Origin: Actinomycetes bacterium
Lineage (GTDB): Bacteria; Actinomycetota; Acidimicrobiia; Acidimicrobiales; RAAP-2
Length of the DNA stretch: 17,292 bases
Assembly: GCA_021801615.1 (NCBI GenBank)
Contig: JAJYXS010000185.1
Location: 1 to 17,292, forward strand
Direction of reading: 5' to 3'
Shown here: positions 1 to 8,258 of the stretch, one piece after another
How the letters are laid out: every line of letters begins with the position of its first letter
Position numbering within the stretch: the stretch's first letter is position 1
Made by a program: the position numbers and the translations under genes
Notes under the pieces: generated by a model
Told to the model about the DNA's origin: nothing
Database searches by the model: none
Seen by the model: only the letters and a program-made list of their open reading frames with translations

Positions 1-39
1 GCGCCCTCTGCGCCCTCTGCGCCCTCTGCGCCCTCTGCG
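1..39 (-). repeat. 9-bp in-frame tandem repeat in the recB linker
   Basis: Four perfect copies of GCGCCCTCT (plus strand) occupy 1-36 and the array may continue past the window edge. On the minus strand they read as Ala-Glu-Gly triplets at about residues 850-861 of RecB, just after the RTSYSG motif. This is where the helicase body is joined to the nuclease domain by a linker in the family. Copy-number change would lengthen or shorten the linker by three residues without breaking the frame. Confidence 0.9.
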
Positions 40-2585
40 TCCGGACCGCCGTGGACGAGCGCCGTGATGCCCGAGTACGACGTCCTCGTCCAGCCCAGCT
101 CGAAGGAGCGCCCGAAGGGCGCGGTGCCGAGCGGCGCGGCGACGTGCGCGACCCGGCTCGACCAGCCGGCGCGTGGCACGCTCCTGGTGGCCACCTGTTC
201 GATGCCGACGAGGCCTGGTGCCGTCGCGGCGAGCCGCTCGAACAGCGCCCGCACTTCGTCGTCCCTGGGCGCTCGGGGGGAGCTCGCCGCCACCTCCCCG
301 TCGCCGTCGCGCGCCAAGAGCAGTCTGCCGAGCGGCGACTGGTGGCTGTCGGTCGCCTGGATCCACCACAGGACGACCTGGTGCTTCGCCCTCGTGAGTG
401 CGACGTAGAGCGATCTCAGCGCTTCCCCGCGCTCTTCTTGGCGTTGCAGCTGGAAGTGGAGGTCGTAGTCCGAGCCGCCGTCGATGCCTGCGACGTCGAG
501 CTTGCGCCGCATCCCGTCGGCCGGGTCGTGGAAGACGACCGGTCGCCCCTTCTTCCCTGGCGCAGCGTCCCAGAGGAACGGGCAGTACACGACCGGGAAC
601 TCGAGGCCTTTGGAGCGGTGGATCGTGAGGACCTGCACCGCGTCGGCGTCCGAGTCGATCCACCGGCTGCGGTCCTCCGCCGAGGCGCCCTCGCGGCCGG
701 CCGCCGCTTCTTCGATGCGACGGGCGAGCCACGCTCGCAAGGCGGTCGGGCCGTGCTGAGCAGCCGACGCCTCGACGTGGAGGAGCTGGGCGATGTGGCC
801 GAGATCGGTCATCCTGCGCTCGCCGTCGCGCTCTTGCAGAAGACGGCCGGGGACCCCCTCGTCCGCGAGCACCGTCCGGAACAGCGACGCCACACCGCGC
901 CGGCGCAGCAGCGCGTTCCATCGGTGCAGTCGTGCGTGCAACGCCTCCCACTCGAGCTCGTCGGCGGCAGCGACGTCGTCTCCGGTCATCCCGAGGAACG
1001 GCGTGAGCGCGACCGCGACCGCGCGGGCACGGCTCGCGGGCTGCTCGGTCGCTTCGAGCAGCGCCAGCCAATCCCTGGCGGCCGGCGTGGAGAGCACGCT
1101 CTCGGTCCCGGTGACGACCGCCGGCACGCCCGCGAGGCGCAGTGCCTTTTGGACGAGCCGGGCCTGCGCGTTGGTGGCGACGAGCACCGCGACGTCCCCA
1201 GGCGTCACGCGTCGCTCGACGCGCTCGGCGCCGTCGTCCGCGTAGCTCACGAGTCGAGCGCCGGAGCCGAGGACGCCGACGACGTCGGCGGCCAGGTCCT
1301 GTGCCACGAGCTCCACCGCCGACTGTTTGCGGATCTGGCCCGACCTCGTCGTCTCGAGCCCGGACTCCCTCGTGGGGACGAGCCGCGCCCGAAGCGGCTC
1401 AGCGGCCGGAGCGCCGAGAAGCCCCGGCCGCTCGTGCGACGGTGCGGCGGAGACCGGTCGGAACTGGATCTCCGGGTGGCCGAGCCGCACCGGATCGAGC
1501 AGCGCGTCGAGCGCCGCCAGCAGACCTGCGTCGCTCCGCCAGTTCTCCCCGAGCGTGAAGCGCCGTTCCGCCAGGCGCGCGGCCTCGAGGTAGGAGTGGA
1601 CGTCTGCGCCACGGAAGGCGTAGATGGCCTGCTTCGGGTCGCCGATCAGGACCAGCACGGTCTCGCCCGTGCCGAAGGCGGTCCGGACCACGTCCCACTG
1701 GATCGGGTCGGTGTCCTGGAACTCGTCGACGAGCACGACCGAGAAGCGGGAGCGCAGGCGCGCGCAGGCGGCTACGCCACGGTCCGGGTCGTGCAGGGTG
1801 TCCTTCAGCCTGACCAGGAGATCGTCGAACGTGAGGAGGTCGAGGTCGCAGAGCCGCCGCTCGACCTCGCGGCGGACCACCTCGGCGAAGCTGCGCCGCA
1901 GGCAGGCAGGGGTGCCCTCCGGCTCGGGAACGAGTGGCGTCTCCGGGTTCGCCACCGCCCAGCGGGCGATCTCCAACGCGCCGTTCCGATCGAACGGCGG
2001 GACCCCCAGGCGCGACGTCCAGCGCACGTACACGTCGTCGACCGTCTGCTCGACGATGTCGTCGGGGTCCTCCAGCACGGCCGCTCCTGCCGGCACGCCC
2101 GCTTCTACGCCCAGCCCGCTCAGCATGAGCTGGCAGAATCCGTGCGTCGTCGTGATCGTCGCCTCGTCGAAGGAGGTGATCGCGGCGGCGAGGCGTTCCC
2201 GGCGCTCGGCCACCTCCCCTGGCGAGCCTCTCGAGAGGAGCTGGAGCAGCGAGTCCGCACAGAGCGGTTCGGTCGCGTCCTCGCTCGGGGCTTCGAGCGC
2301 GCCCCGGAGCGTGCGCGCGAGCCCTGCCTCGGCGGAGACGAGGCGTGCACGGACCCTGTCGCGCAGCTCGCCCGTCGCCATGCGCGTGAAGGTGACCGCG
2401 AGGACCTCGGAGAGGGGGACGCCCTCGGCGACGAAACGGGTGACCAGGGCGGCGATCGTGAAGGTCTTGCCGGTGCCTGCGCTGGCTTCGAGGACCGTCA
2501 CGCCGGGTCCGGGCAGTGGACCACAGATGTCGAAGTGCCCGAGCATCGCTGGCCCGCTGGTTGGCTCACTCGGAGCCTCCGTCAT
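1..2585 (-). CDS. recB: RecB, helicase-nuclease subunit of exodeoxyribonuclease V (C-terminus beyond the window)
   Basis: RecB is the 3'-5' helicase and nuclease subunit of RecBCD, which processes double-strand DNA ends for recombination. The frame is open for 861 codons and leaves the window on the left without a stop. Visible superfamily 1 helicase motifs are Walker A EASAGTGKT (residues 33-41, K40), Walker B VLVDEFQDTD (from about 284; D287, E288), GENWRS (N348-W349-R350), TIHRSKGLE (654-662) and LYVALTRAK (726-734). RTSYSG (834-839) marks the start of the linker to the nuclease domain, which itself is not in view. The ATG overlaps the recC stop as ATGA and has GGGAG about 8 nt upstream, so translation is probably coupled to recC. 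A second Met at codon 14 is possible. The linker carries an (AEG)n tandem repeat at the window edge. recD would be expected next, outside the window. Confidence 0.96.
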   Translation of the reverse strand, partial: MTEAPSEPTSGPAMLGHFDICGPLPGPGVTVLEASAGTGKTFTIAALVTRFVAEGVPLSEVLAVTFTRMATGELRDRVRARLVSAEAGLARTLRGALEAPSEDATEPLCADSLLQLLSRGSPGEVAERRERLAAAITSFDEATITTTHGFCQLMLSGLGVEAGVPAGAAVLEDPDDIVEQTVDDVYVRWTSRLGVPPFDRNGALEIARWAVANPETPLVPEPEGTPACLRRSFAEVVRREVERRLCDLDLLTFDDLLVRLKDTLHDPDRGVAACARLRSRFSVVLVDEFQDTDPIQWDVVRTAFGTGETVLVLIGDPKQAIYAFRGADVHSYLEAARLAERRFTLGENWRSDAGLLAALDALLDPVRLGHPEIQFRPVSAAPSHERPGLLGAPAAEPLRARLVPTRESGLETTRSGQIRKQSAVELVAQDLAADVVGVLGSGARLVSYADDGAERVERRVTPGDVAVLVATNAQARLVQKALRLAGVPAVVTGTESVLSTPAARDWLALLEATEQPASRARAVAVALTPFLGMTGDDVAAADELEWEALHARLHRWNALLRRRGVASLFRTVLADEGVPGRLLQERDGERRMTDLGHIAQLLHVEASAAQHGPTALRAWLARRIEEAAAGREGASAEDRSRWIDSDADAVQVLTIHRSKGLEFPVVYCPFLWDAAPGKKGRPVVFHDPADGMRRKLDVAGIDGGSDYDLHFQLQRQEERGEALRSLYVALTRAKHQVVLWWIQATDSHQSPLGRLLLARDGDGEVAASSPRAPRDDEVRALFERLAATAPGLVGIEQVATRSVPRAGWSSRVAHVAAPLGTAPFGRSFELGWTRTSYSGITALVHGGPDAEGAEGAEGAEG

Positions 2586-5500
2586 GTGCGCTGCTCCCGC
2601 TGCTCCAGGCGGTCCAGGTGCTCTCGCTGCTCCAGGCGCTCGTGGGCCAACAGGGGCTCCCAGAGGCGGCGTGCGAGCCGCACGAAGCGCGACGGATCGC
2701 TCGCCCATCCCGGTCCGCACTCGTCTCCGCGCGCACGCTCTGCCAAGAGGTCGTCGATCGTGGTCTCTCCTCCCAGGACGAGCACGTGCTCCGGGTCGGC
2801 GGCTTCTCCGGGGACGTACGTCCCGGCATCCCAGGTCGTCCTGCAGGCGGAGCGCGGGTGCTTCCCGTCCCTCAGCGCCTCGGCGCACTTTTCCGAGGTC
2901 TTCGTGGGCAGCGGAAGCGGTTCGCACATGCCACGGTCGTAGAGGTCGACCAGGACCGCCAGTGCAGAGAGGGCGCCCGTTACGCGCTCCTCGGGCGTGC
3001 TCCCGAGCGGAGGAAGCTCTGAGGTCGCGACGCGAGGACCCCGCCCGGCGGCGGCGCTCCGCCCGATGGTCACGGCGCTGACCTCCTGCTCGGGGTGCGC
3101 GGCGCTCAGCGCGAGGAAGCGGGCCCACGCGGCGAGCCGGTGCTTCGGGCCGAGCTGGGAGTAGACGCACCGAACGATGCAGGCGTACGCCGCTGCGCCC
3201 GGGTCCTCGGACGCGCCCTTCGAGTAGACATCGGGCACCGTGCCGATCAGCGTGCGGCCGTCGGTGAGCCGGACGGCGACCTCGATCGATGCCGGTTGGC
3301 TCTCGGCCGTCCAACGGCGCGCAGCACCGGCCAGCGAGGCGGCGGTCTGCTTGATCTCGCGCAGCTCGTGGGCAGCGAGCTCTCCCGGCGGCAGGAGACC
3401 GCGGCCCAGTTCCGCGGCTTGGGCCTCGTCCATCGTGGCGCCGGCGAGCAACGCGCCGAGCATGCGGTCGCCCACTCCCCATCTCTCGAGCGCGTCGAGC
3501 GCGACCGGGAGCGCGTCCTTCACCTCGGCGGTGCTCGCGGTCCCGTACCAGCCGAGCCGCTCTCGGAGAAAGGCGCGCACGGGGTGCTCGAGGAACCTCA
3601 CCAGCGCGTCGAGCTGGACGGTCTGCGCGTCGAGGCGATCGAGCGGGCGTGACAGGAACGGTCGGGGCTCTCTTCGCGGTTGCACGAGCGCGCGCGCACC
3701 CGCGAGATCGACGGGATCGAAGCTCCACGGCTGGTCGCCTGCGAGCCCTCCGGCGACGAAGTTCCGCCGGTCGAAGGACTGCAGGGGGTGCTCTACGACG
3801 ACGTGTGCCCTCGCGTGGAGGTGCGGGGAGCCGTCGGGAACCCTGACCGTGCGATCCACGACATCGAGCAGCTCGGCCACCGGCACGCAGGGCGCTCGCT
3901 CCTGGTTCGTCCGGGGGTCACGGGCCTGGTAGGTGACGATCAGGTGCTCGGTCGCGGCGAGCAGCGCGTCGAGCAGCAGCTGGCGGTCCTCCGAGCGGGG
4001 GTCCCAGTCGCCGACGTGGGGTTCGGCGAGAAGGAGGTCGTCCCCGTCGTGGGCGGGGTGGCGCGGGAATGCGTCCTCGTCGAGACCGAGCAGCCCGACC
4101 ACGCGGTGCGGAACCGACCGCATCGGCACGAGCGTGCAGAACGTGAGGTCACCGGTGCGGAAGCTCGCTCGGGTCGGACGGCCGCGAAGGCGGCCGTCGA
4201 GGAGCGCACGTACCTCGGCCAGGTCGAGCAGCGCCCGTGGGGTGTCCGCAGCGACCTGAAGGCGGTCGGCCGCACGCATAGCCGTCCCGACCACGTCGTC
4301 GAGGAGGCGGCGGAGCTGCTCGCGCTGCCAGGGCTCCCGAGGCGGGGGCAGAGAGAGGCTCTCGACGGCCTCGGCGATCGCCTTCGCCCAGTCCCCGACG
4401 GTGTGGGGGCCCCGCAGCCGGTCGATCGCCGCCTGCAAGCGCTCGACGAATTCTACGAACCGCCCTGCAAGGTCCACCTCGCTGCTCGGCACGTCGTCGA
4501 GGGGGAGGATCCCGGCGACCAGCCGCTGGCCCTCTTCGGTCATCGCGACGCCGAGCAGGAGGCGGTTGAGCCCGGCCTGCCACGTGCCGTCGCCGACCTG
4601 GTCGAGACCCCACGGGACACGGTGGGCCTCGTCGAGCCCCCAGCGGATGCCGCACTCCACCACCCAGCGCTCGAGCCTGCCGAGCTCGTCGTCGCCGAAG
4701 CCGAAGCGGCGGGCCACGGGCTCGCGGCCTGCCAGGTCGAGCACCTCGGAGGCCGTGACGCGCCCCGCAGCCAGCTCGAGAAGCTGCGCGGCGAGCGCGA
4801 GGACGGGGTTGGTCTGGCGCAACGACCGGTCGGCGAGCCGGACGCGGAGCTGCGGGGGGCCAGGCTCCCGTTGCCGCGGCTCACCCTGTCGGTCGTCGGC
4901 GTCCCGCAGATCTCCCGAGCCGAACACCGCGCGGACGAGAGGAGCGAACGATTCGATGTCGGGGCACATGACGAGGACGTCGCTGGGCTCCAGCGAGGGG
5001 TCGTCGGCCAGCAGGTGGAGGATCGCGTCCCGCATCACCTCCACTTGGCGGAGCTGGCCGTGGCAGGCGTGCACCCTGAGGCTGTCGTCGGCGGGATCGA
5101 GCGCTGGGCGCGGGTCGCCTTCGTGGTTCCTCCGCGCCTCGCCAGGCGCCCGGTTCGCGCGGACATCGGCTTGGAGTAGACGCAGAAGGCAGCGGCCGTC
5201 GGGAGGCGGCTCGGGCATCGGGAGGTGCTCGCCGCCTTCGACGCCTCGCGAGCGGAGGACGAGCTGCATCTCCCTGGCGTCTCGGCCCCACGAGCGGAGC
5301 AGCGGGTTGGCCGCGATGACGACCGTCGAGTCATCGCTGCGCTTGGACGAAGGTCGCGCCCGGGCACGCGCTGCGGCAGCCTCGATGGCCTCCCAGAGCA
5401 CTCCAGAGGGGTGAAGCAAGAAGAGGTGCACGTCCCGGTTCCGTCCGATGGCCTCGAGCACCCGCAGATGGCTGGCGGGAAGCCTGGTCAGGCCGAACAG

Positions 5501-6193
5501 CGACAGCCGGGGGGGCAAGTCGAGCAGATGCGGCTCGGCCTCCAGCCTCGTCACGGCCGTCGCGAGACGCTCTGCGGGGCTGGGGATGCCGATCCGGCGC
5601 CGAAGCCGGCGCCAGAGCCGAGCCTGCCAGTGGTCATCCCGGCCCCCACCTGGCCCGTTCGAGCTCGTCACGCTTCTGGTGCTCCTCGAGCGCTCCAATC
5701 CTTCGGCCCAGCGCTGGACCATGTCGGGGCGGTGGACGGCGTAGCGGTCGTACAGGTCGGCCAGGTGGCGAACCACCGCGAACCGCCGGATCGTGACGGT
5801 CCCCTCGGGGTGCTCTGGGGAGCCGGCCTTCAGGTGCGCCACGAGCGGCTCCAGCCACGGGGCTGTCAGGCTGTCGTCGACCAATTCGAGGAGCGGCCAC
5901 ACCGAGCGGTCCGGAGGCCACGGGTCGAGCTCGGGGTCGAACCCGCAGGCGATCGCGGTGGCCTGTTCGACCATCGAGCCGGGGAAGGGGAACGCGACGT
6001 TCGCGCACACCCCCCCGCCGGCACCCGTGGCGCCCAGCCTGTGGGACAGGCGCTGCGCCACCCAGCGCTCCACTCCGCGGGTCGGCACCGCGACGATCTC
6101 TTCGGTCATCGGATCAGCCGGCGCGCACGCGAGGAGGTCCGCCAGGGCCTCCACCAGGCGGTCGGCGCGCTCGGCGCGGTGGACGACGATCAC
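2582..6193 (-). CDS. recC: RecC, Chi-recognition/scaffold subunit of exodeoxyribonuclease V
   Basis: RecC holds RecB and RecD together, splits the DNA duplex and recognises Chi-type sites. The 1203-residue product is in the family's range (about 1100-1200). Recognisable blocks are the N-terminal VPTRGVERWVAQRLSHRLG (about 37-55), VHACHGQLRQVEVMRD (from about 374), DVLVMCPDIESFAPL (from about 405), and VPMRSVPHRVVGLLGLDED followed by SEDRQLLLDALLAA (about 690-760). These are the conserved RecC inactivated-helicase and core segments. The C-terminus is a charged Leu-Glu-Gln-Arg-rich tail. The GTG start at 6193 gives the family N-terminus (IVVHRAERAD). No Shine-Dalgarno is visible; a TGTAGC box at 6202-6207 ends 8 nt before the GTG, which fits a leaderless message. 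The stop overlaps the recB start by 4 bp, so the two form an operon. Confidence 0.96.
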   Translation of the reverse strand: MIVVHRAERADRLVEALADLLACAPADPMTEEIVAVPTRGVERWVAQRLSHRLGATGAGGGVCANVAFPFPGSMVEQATAIACGFDPELDPWPPDRSVWPLLELVDDSLTAPWLEPLVAHLKAGSPEHPEGTVTIRRFAVVRHLADLYDRYAVHRPDMVQRWAEGLERSRSTRSVTSSNGPGGGRDDHWQARLWRRLRRRIGIPSPAERLATAVTRLEAEPHLLDLPPRLSLFGLTRLPASHLRVLEAIGRNRDVHLFLLHPSGVLWEAIEAAAARARARPSSKRSDDSTVVIAANPLLRSWGRDAREMQLVLRSRGVEGGEHLPMPEPPPDGRCLLRLLQADVRANRAPGEARRNHEGDPRPALDPADDSLRVHACHGQLRQVEVMRDAILHLLADDPSLEPSDVLVMCPDIESFAPLVRAVFGSGDLRDADDRQGEPRQREPGPPQLRVRLADRSLRQTNPVLALAAQLLELAAGRVTASEVLDLAGREPVARRFGFGDDELGRLERWVVECGIRWGLDEAHRVPWGLDQVGDGTWQAGLNRLLLGVAMTEEGQRLVAGILPLDDVPSSEVDLAGRFVEFVERLQAAIDRLRGPHTVGDWAKAIAEAVESLSLPPPREPWQREQLRRLLDDVVGTAMRAADRLQVAADTPRALLDLAEVRALLDGRLRGRPTRASFRTGDLTFCTLVPMRSVPHRVVGLLGLDEDAFPRHPAHDGDDLLLAEPHVGDWDPRSEDRQLLLDALLAATEHLIVTYQARDPRTNQERAPCVPVAELLDVVDRTVRVPDGSPHLHARAHVVVEHPLQSFDRRNFVAGGLAGDQPWSFDPVDLAGARALVQPRREPRPFLSRPLDRLDAQTVQLDALVRFLEHPVRAFLRERLGWYGTASTAEVKDALPVALDALERWGVGDRMLGALLAGATMDEAQAAELGRGLLPPGELAAHELREIKQTAASLAGAARRWTAESQPASIEVAVRLTDGRTLIGTVPDVYSKGASEDPGAAAYACIVRCVYSQLGPKHRLAAWARFLALSAAHPEQEVSAVTIGRSAAAGRGPRVATSELPPLGSTPEERVTGALSALAVLVDLYDRGMCEPLPLPTKTSEKCAEALRDGKHPRSACRTTWDAGTYVPGEAADPEHVLVLGGETTIDDLLAERARGDECGPGWASDPSRFVRLARRLWEPLLAHERLEQREHLDRLEQREQRT

Positions 6194-6466
6194 GCTGCGA
6201 GGCTACAAAACGGCCGCGACAGCGCCCTGAGTCGCTCTCGGGTGTCACGAGGTCCGTCTTCTCGCTTCTCGGCTCCGCGCTTCAGTGGCGCGGCCGACGT
6301 CGTCAGCGTCGCTGCAGGCGGCGCTGCCGCGTCAGGAGCGAGGCGGTCGGCTCACCAGGCGTCTAGCGGACGAGACCCCCCCTGTGGCGGTGCGGTTGGC
6401 CGAGGACCGCGGGTGCCTGCACGACCCGCGTTCATGTTGTTCAGGTGTACACTAGAATATCTGGAC
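6194..6466. promoter_or_regulatory. Divergent intergenic region between recC and the COG2345-type regulator
   Basis: This 273-bp gap separates divergent genes. On the minus side a TGTAGC -10-like box (6202-6207) lies 8 nt before the recC GTG. On the plus side TAGAAT (6453-6458) lies 8 nt before the regulator's ATG at 6467. Neither start has a Shine-Dalgarno, so both may be leaderless. No convincing -35 box was found for either. I see no RNA gene or other coding sequence here. Confidence 0.5.
6445..6452. promoter_or_regulatory. GTGTACAC palindrome, possible operator
   Basis: A perfect 8-bp palindrome sits directly upstream of the TAGAAT -10 candidate of the regulator gene, in the spacer position. 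Its location suggests autoregulation by the adjacent winged-helix protein, but eight bases alone are weak evidence. Confidence 0.35.
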
Positions 6467-7162
6467 ATGAGGGGCACGGCGACGGCGTCAGCAGAAATCG
6501 ACCTACAAAAGGAGGCTCGCGCGCTCGGCGACCCAACCCGTCACCGGCTGTTCCGCTACATCGCCGAGGCTGGGGGTCCGGTCGGGGTCGCCGAGCTGAC
6601 TGACCTGGTCCGACTCAACCACAATGCGGTCCGCCAGCACCTGGCCGTGCTGAAGGAAGCCGGGCTCGTGCTCGAGGAGGTCGAACAGCGCTCGAGGCCG
6701 GGGCGACCCCGCCTGCTCTACCGGCTGGCGCCCGAGGTGGCCGGGCGGTGGGGGACCCCTGGCGCGTATGCCTGGCTGGCAAGCCTGCTCACCGACGCGG
6801 TGCGTCGGCATCTCGAGCCTCGCCAGGTCGGCCGCCAAGAGGGTCACCGGCGCGCGGCGGAGCTGGCTGGTGGCGGTGAGCCTGTCGGCCTCCTGGAGAT
6901 CGAGATGGAGCGGAGAGGCTTCAGGCCAGCGCGGGTGGAGCGGGGTCGGAAGGTCGAGTTCGTACTGGGACGTTGCCCCTTCGCGGATGTGGCGGGGTCC
7001 GACCCCGGCACGGTGTGCCAACTGCATCTCGGCCTGGTCGAGGGGCTGGCGGAGGGTCTGGGTGGGTTCGATGTCGAGAGGTTGGTCCCGAAGGACCCGC
7101 GCCGAGCAGGGTGTCGTCTCACCCTCCGCCGACAAGGCACGCTGGCAGGTTCCCGTTCTTGA
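6467..7162 (+). CDS. COG2345/ArsR-like winged-helix transcriptional regulator with C-terminal Cys cluster
   Basis: This 231-residue protein has an N-terminal winged helix (about residues 15-90): ALGDPTRHRLFRYI, then the recognition region LNHNAVRQHLAVLKEAGLV and the wing RPGRPRLLYRL. The C-terminal half has the pattern GFRP...LGRCPFADVA...TVCQLHLGLVEG...AGC, seen in COG2345 proteins and in the related SufR group. C170, C184 and C216, perhaps with H187, could bind a metal or an Fe-S cluster. That is inference, because no ligand can be proved from sequence. ATG 6467 was chosen because a TAGAAT box ends 8 nt upstream, consistent with leaderless translation; an in-frame ATG at 6434 lies upstream of that box. 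It is divergent from recC. The nearest metabolic genes are the Cys-rich small protein and the SQR cluster, so sulfur or redox sensing is possible but unproven. Confidence 0.88.
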   Translation: MRGTATASAEIDLQKEARALGDPTRHRLFRYIAEAGGPVGVAELTDLVRLNHNAVRQHLAVLKEAGLVLEEVEQRSRPGRPRLLYRLAPEVAGRWGTPGAYAWLASLLTDAVRRHLEPRQVGRQEGHRRAAELAGGGEPVGLLEIEMERRGFRPARVERGRKVEFVLGRCPFADVAGSDPGTVCQLHLGLVEGLAEGLGGFDVERLVPKDPRRAGCRLTLRRQGTLAGSRS

Positions 7163-7250
7163 CCTTGTCCCGACTTCCGAGGAGTTGCGAAGTCATCGAT
7201 CCCGCGTCAACGGGCTGGACCGGCCATGCGCAGCAGCACTGCTCCACCGA

Positions 7251-7289
7251 AGTCTGGCACCGCCGAGCTCGTCGCAGTCTGGCACTGCC
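7251..7289 (+). repeat. Pair of direct repeats upstream of the 60-residue ORF
   Basis: AGTCTGGCACCGCC (7251-7264) recurs with one change at 7276-7289, a period of 25 bp. The pair ends just before the Shine-Dalgarno of the gene at 7305. It could be a regulator binding pair or a local duplication. A 30-codon ORF (7226-7318) also crosses it, with no good ribosome site. Confidence 0.45.
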
Positions 7290-7304
7290 AAGGAGAGCTC
7301 GCTG

Positions 7305-7487
7305 ATGGAACCTGCTGACGAAGCGCGACGAGGTGGCGGGGACCCGGCATGCTGGGCGCACCTCGTCTGTCCCGAGTGTGGCGCGATCGAGGCCGAGGGG
7401 CACCGCGCAGAGTGTCGCTTCGGGCAGTCGGCCTACTCGGCCGGCTCGGACGCCGGGTCGGACGCCGGGTCGTCGGCTGAGACCTGA
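7305..7487 (+). CDS. Small Cys-rich (zinc-ribbon-like) protein, 60 residues
   Basis: The ORF has a strong Shine-Dalgarno (AGGAGAG, 7 nt before ATG), which decides the start. The core is ACWAHLVCPECGAIEAEGHR followed by AEC. The CPEC pair with flanking Cys (and His) suggests a one-zinc knuckle or ribbon; function is unknown to me. I have an impression of similar short actinobacterial proteins with a DPxCWxxxVCPECG core, but cannot name a family. The C-terminus is Gly/Ser/Asp repeat (GSDAGSDAGSS), produced by a 12-bp duplication (GGGTCGGACGCC). It lies 142 bp after the COG2345-type regulator on the same strand and may be co-transcribed. Confidence 0.72.
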   Translation: MEPADEARRGGGDPACWAHLVCPECGAIEAEGHRAECRFGQSAYSAGSDAGSDAGSSAET

Positions 7488-7651
7488 GACGTTCTCGGCT
7501 CGACGACATCGCGCGTCCTGCGACGCGGCGAGCTCGCTGAGGTCCGTTCCGGGGTCCGGCACACGAGCGGCGTGGATCGGCCAGTCCGCTCGGAGCCGCG
7601 CGTCGATGGCGTCCCCCACGTCCCAGACCATCCCGAGGTCGTCCCTAGGTC
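7488..7651. other. Gap with no confident gene
   Basis: No gene with supporting evidence was found. On the minus strand an open frame starting at ATG 7631 reads VWDVGDAIDARLRADWPIHA and then runs antisense through the 60-residue gene. The first 40 residues look protein-like, but I match them to no family. They may be a remnant. Confidence 0.3.
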
Positions 7652-8163
7652 TCAGGTCTTAGGGGTCGGAGTCGCCTGCGGCGAAGATCCCCGGGGCACT
7701 GCGCGCGTGCACGCTCCAAGATGCAGCGGTTCGAAGGTCATCTGCCCCGAGCCGGCGCGAGCGCGCTCGACGAGGGCGACGACGCCCGAGAGGCCGGTGA
7801 CCTGCTCGCCGGTGAGCCTGTAGCGGCGTGCGACGACGATCGGATCCGCGAAGACGAGCGAAGACGACGGTGTTGCCGTCGGCGTCCGAGCCGACCTCGG
7901 CCGATGGCGCCCGGCGGAGGAGCACGCGGGTCGGGAGATCCAGGGCGAGATCAGGAGCGGCCTGCATCGCCAGGGTGCCGACCGCGGGGCTGCCGACGAG
8001 CACCACCTGGGTGCCGGGCATCTCGAGGCTGCGGATCTCGCGCCGCTGCATGGTCGATCGTGGCGAGGGCTGTGATGCCGCCCGCCACTGGGGCATCGAT
8101 GAGCCGCGGCGCCGTCTCGGCGACGCCGAGAGGGCTCGGGCGCTGGACGAGACCGGTTGGCAC
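7652..8163 (-). pseudogene. DUF302-family gene broken by two frameshifts
   Basis: Three frames together give a DUF302 protein. Frame a (from GTG 8163) reads PLGVAETAPRLIDAP and ALATIDHAA. Frame b reads EMPGTQVVLVGSPAVGT, QAAPDLALDLPTRVLL and DADGNTVVFA. Frame c reads FADPIVVARRYRLTGEQ and stops at 7652. The a-to-b switch needs removal of one base near 8040, in a GCGGCGCG run. The b-to-c switch is explained exactly by a 10-bp tandem duplication (7848-7867); deleting one copy restores TVVFADPIVVARRY. DUF302 proteins are small proteins of unclear function and are often found near sulfide oxidation genes. This one lies downstream of an SQR gene in the same direction. The start is uncertain because there is no good ribosome site. 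Confidence 0.85.
7848..7867. repeat. 10-bp tandem duplication inside the DUF302 gene
   Basis: GCGAAGACGA occurs twice without a spacer (7848-7857 and 7858-7867). Ten is not a multiple of three, so the extra copy shifts the frame. Reading through a single copy gives the expected DUF302 sequence on the minus strand. Confidence 0.92.
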
Positions 8164-8224
8164 CAGTCTTGCCCGTTTGGGGGTCTACGTCTGCATGGGC
8201 GGTTCCGGGAAGCTTCGACCACCG

Positions 8225-8258
8225 CAGCTCGAACTGGATGTCACAGCTCGAACTGGAT
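8225..8258. repeat. 15-bp direct repeat with 19-bp period
   Basis: CAGCTCGAACTGGAT is present at 8225-8239 and again at 8244-8258. On the minus strand the first-read copy encodes the terminal IQFEL of the VOC-like remnant and the second copy follows its stop codon. It looks like a local duplication of the gene end. Confidence 0.85.

Noticed and set aside
51..2942. A 963-codon open frame on the plus strand
   Set aside because: It lies exactly antisense to recB and the end of recC, and its sequence is Arg/Gly/Pro-rich with no domain. Long antisense frames are expected in GC-rich coding DNA.
3680..5179. A 499-codon plus-strand open frame
   Set aside because: It is antisense to recC, which shows clear family motifs on the minus strand; the plus-strand product matches nothing.
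5225..6466. An N-terminal extension of the regulator gene back to 5225
   Set aside because: This part is antisense to recC and not protein-like. The winged helix begins just after ATG 6467, and a promoter box sits before it.
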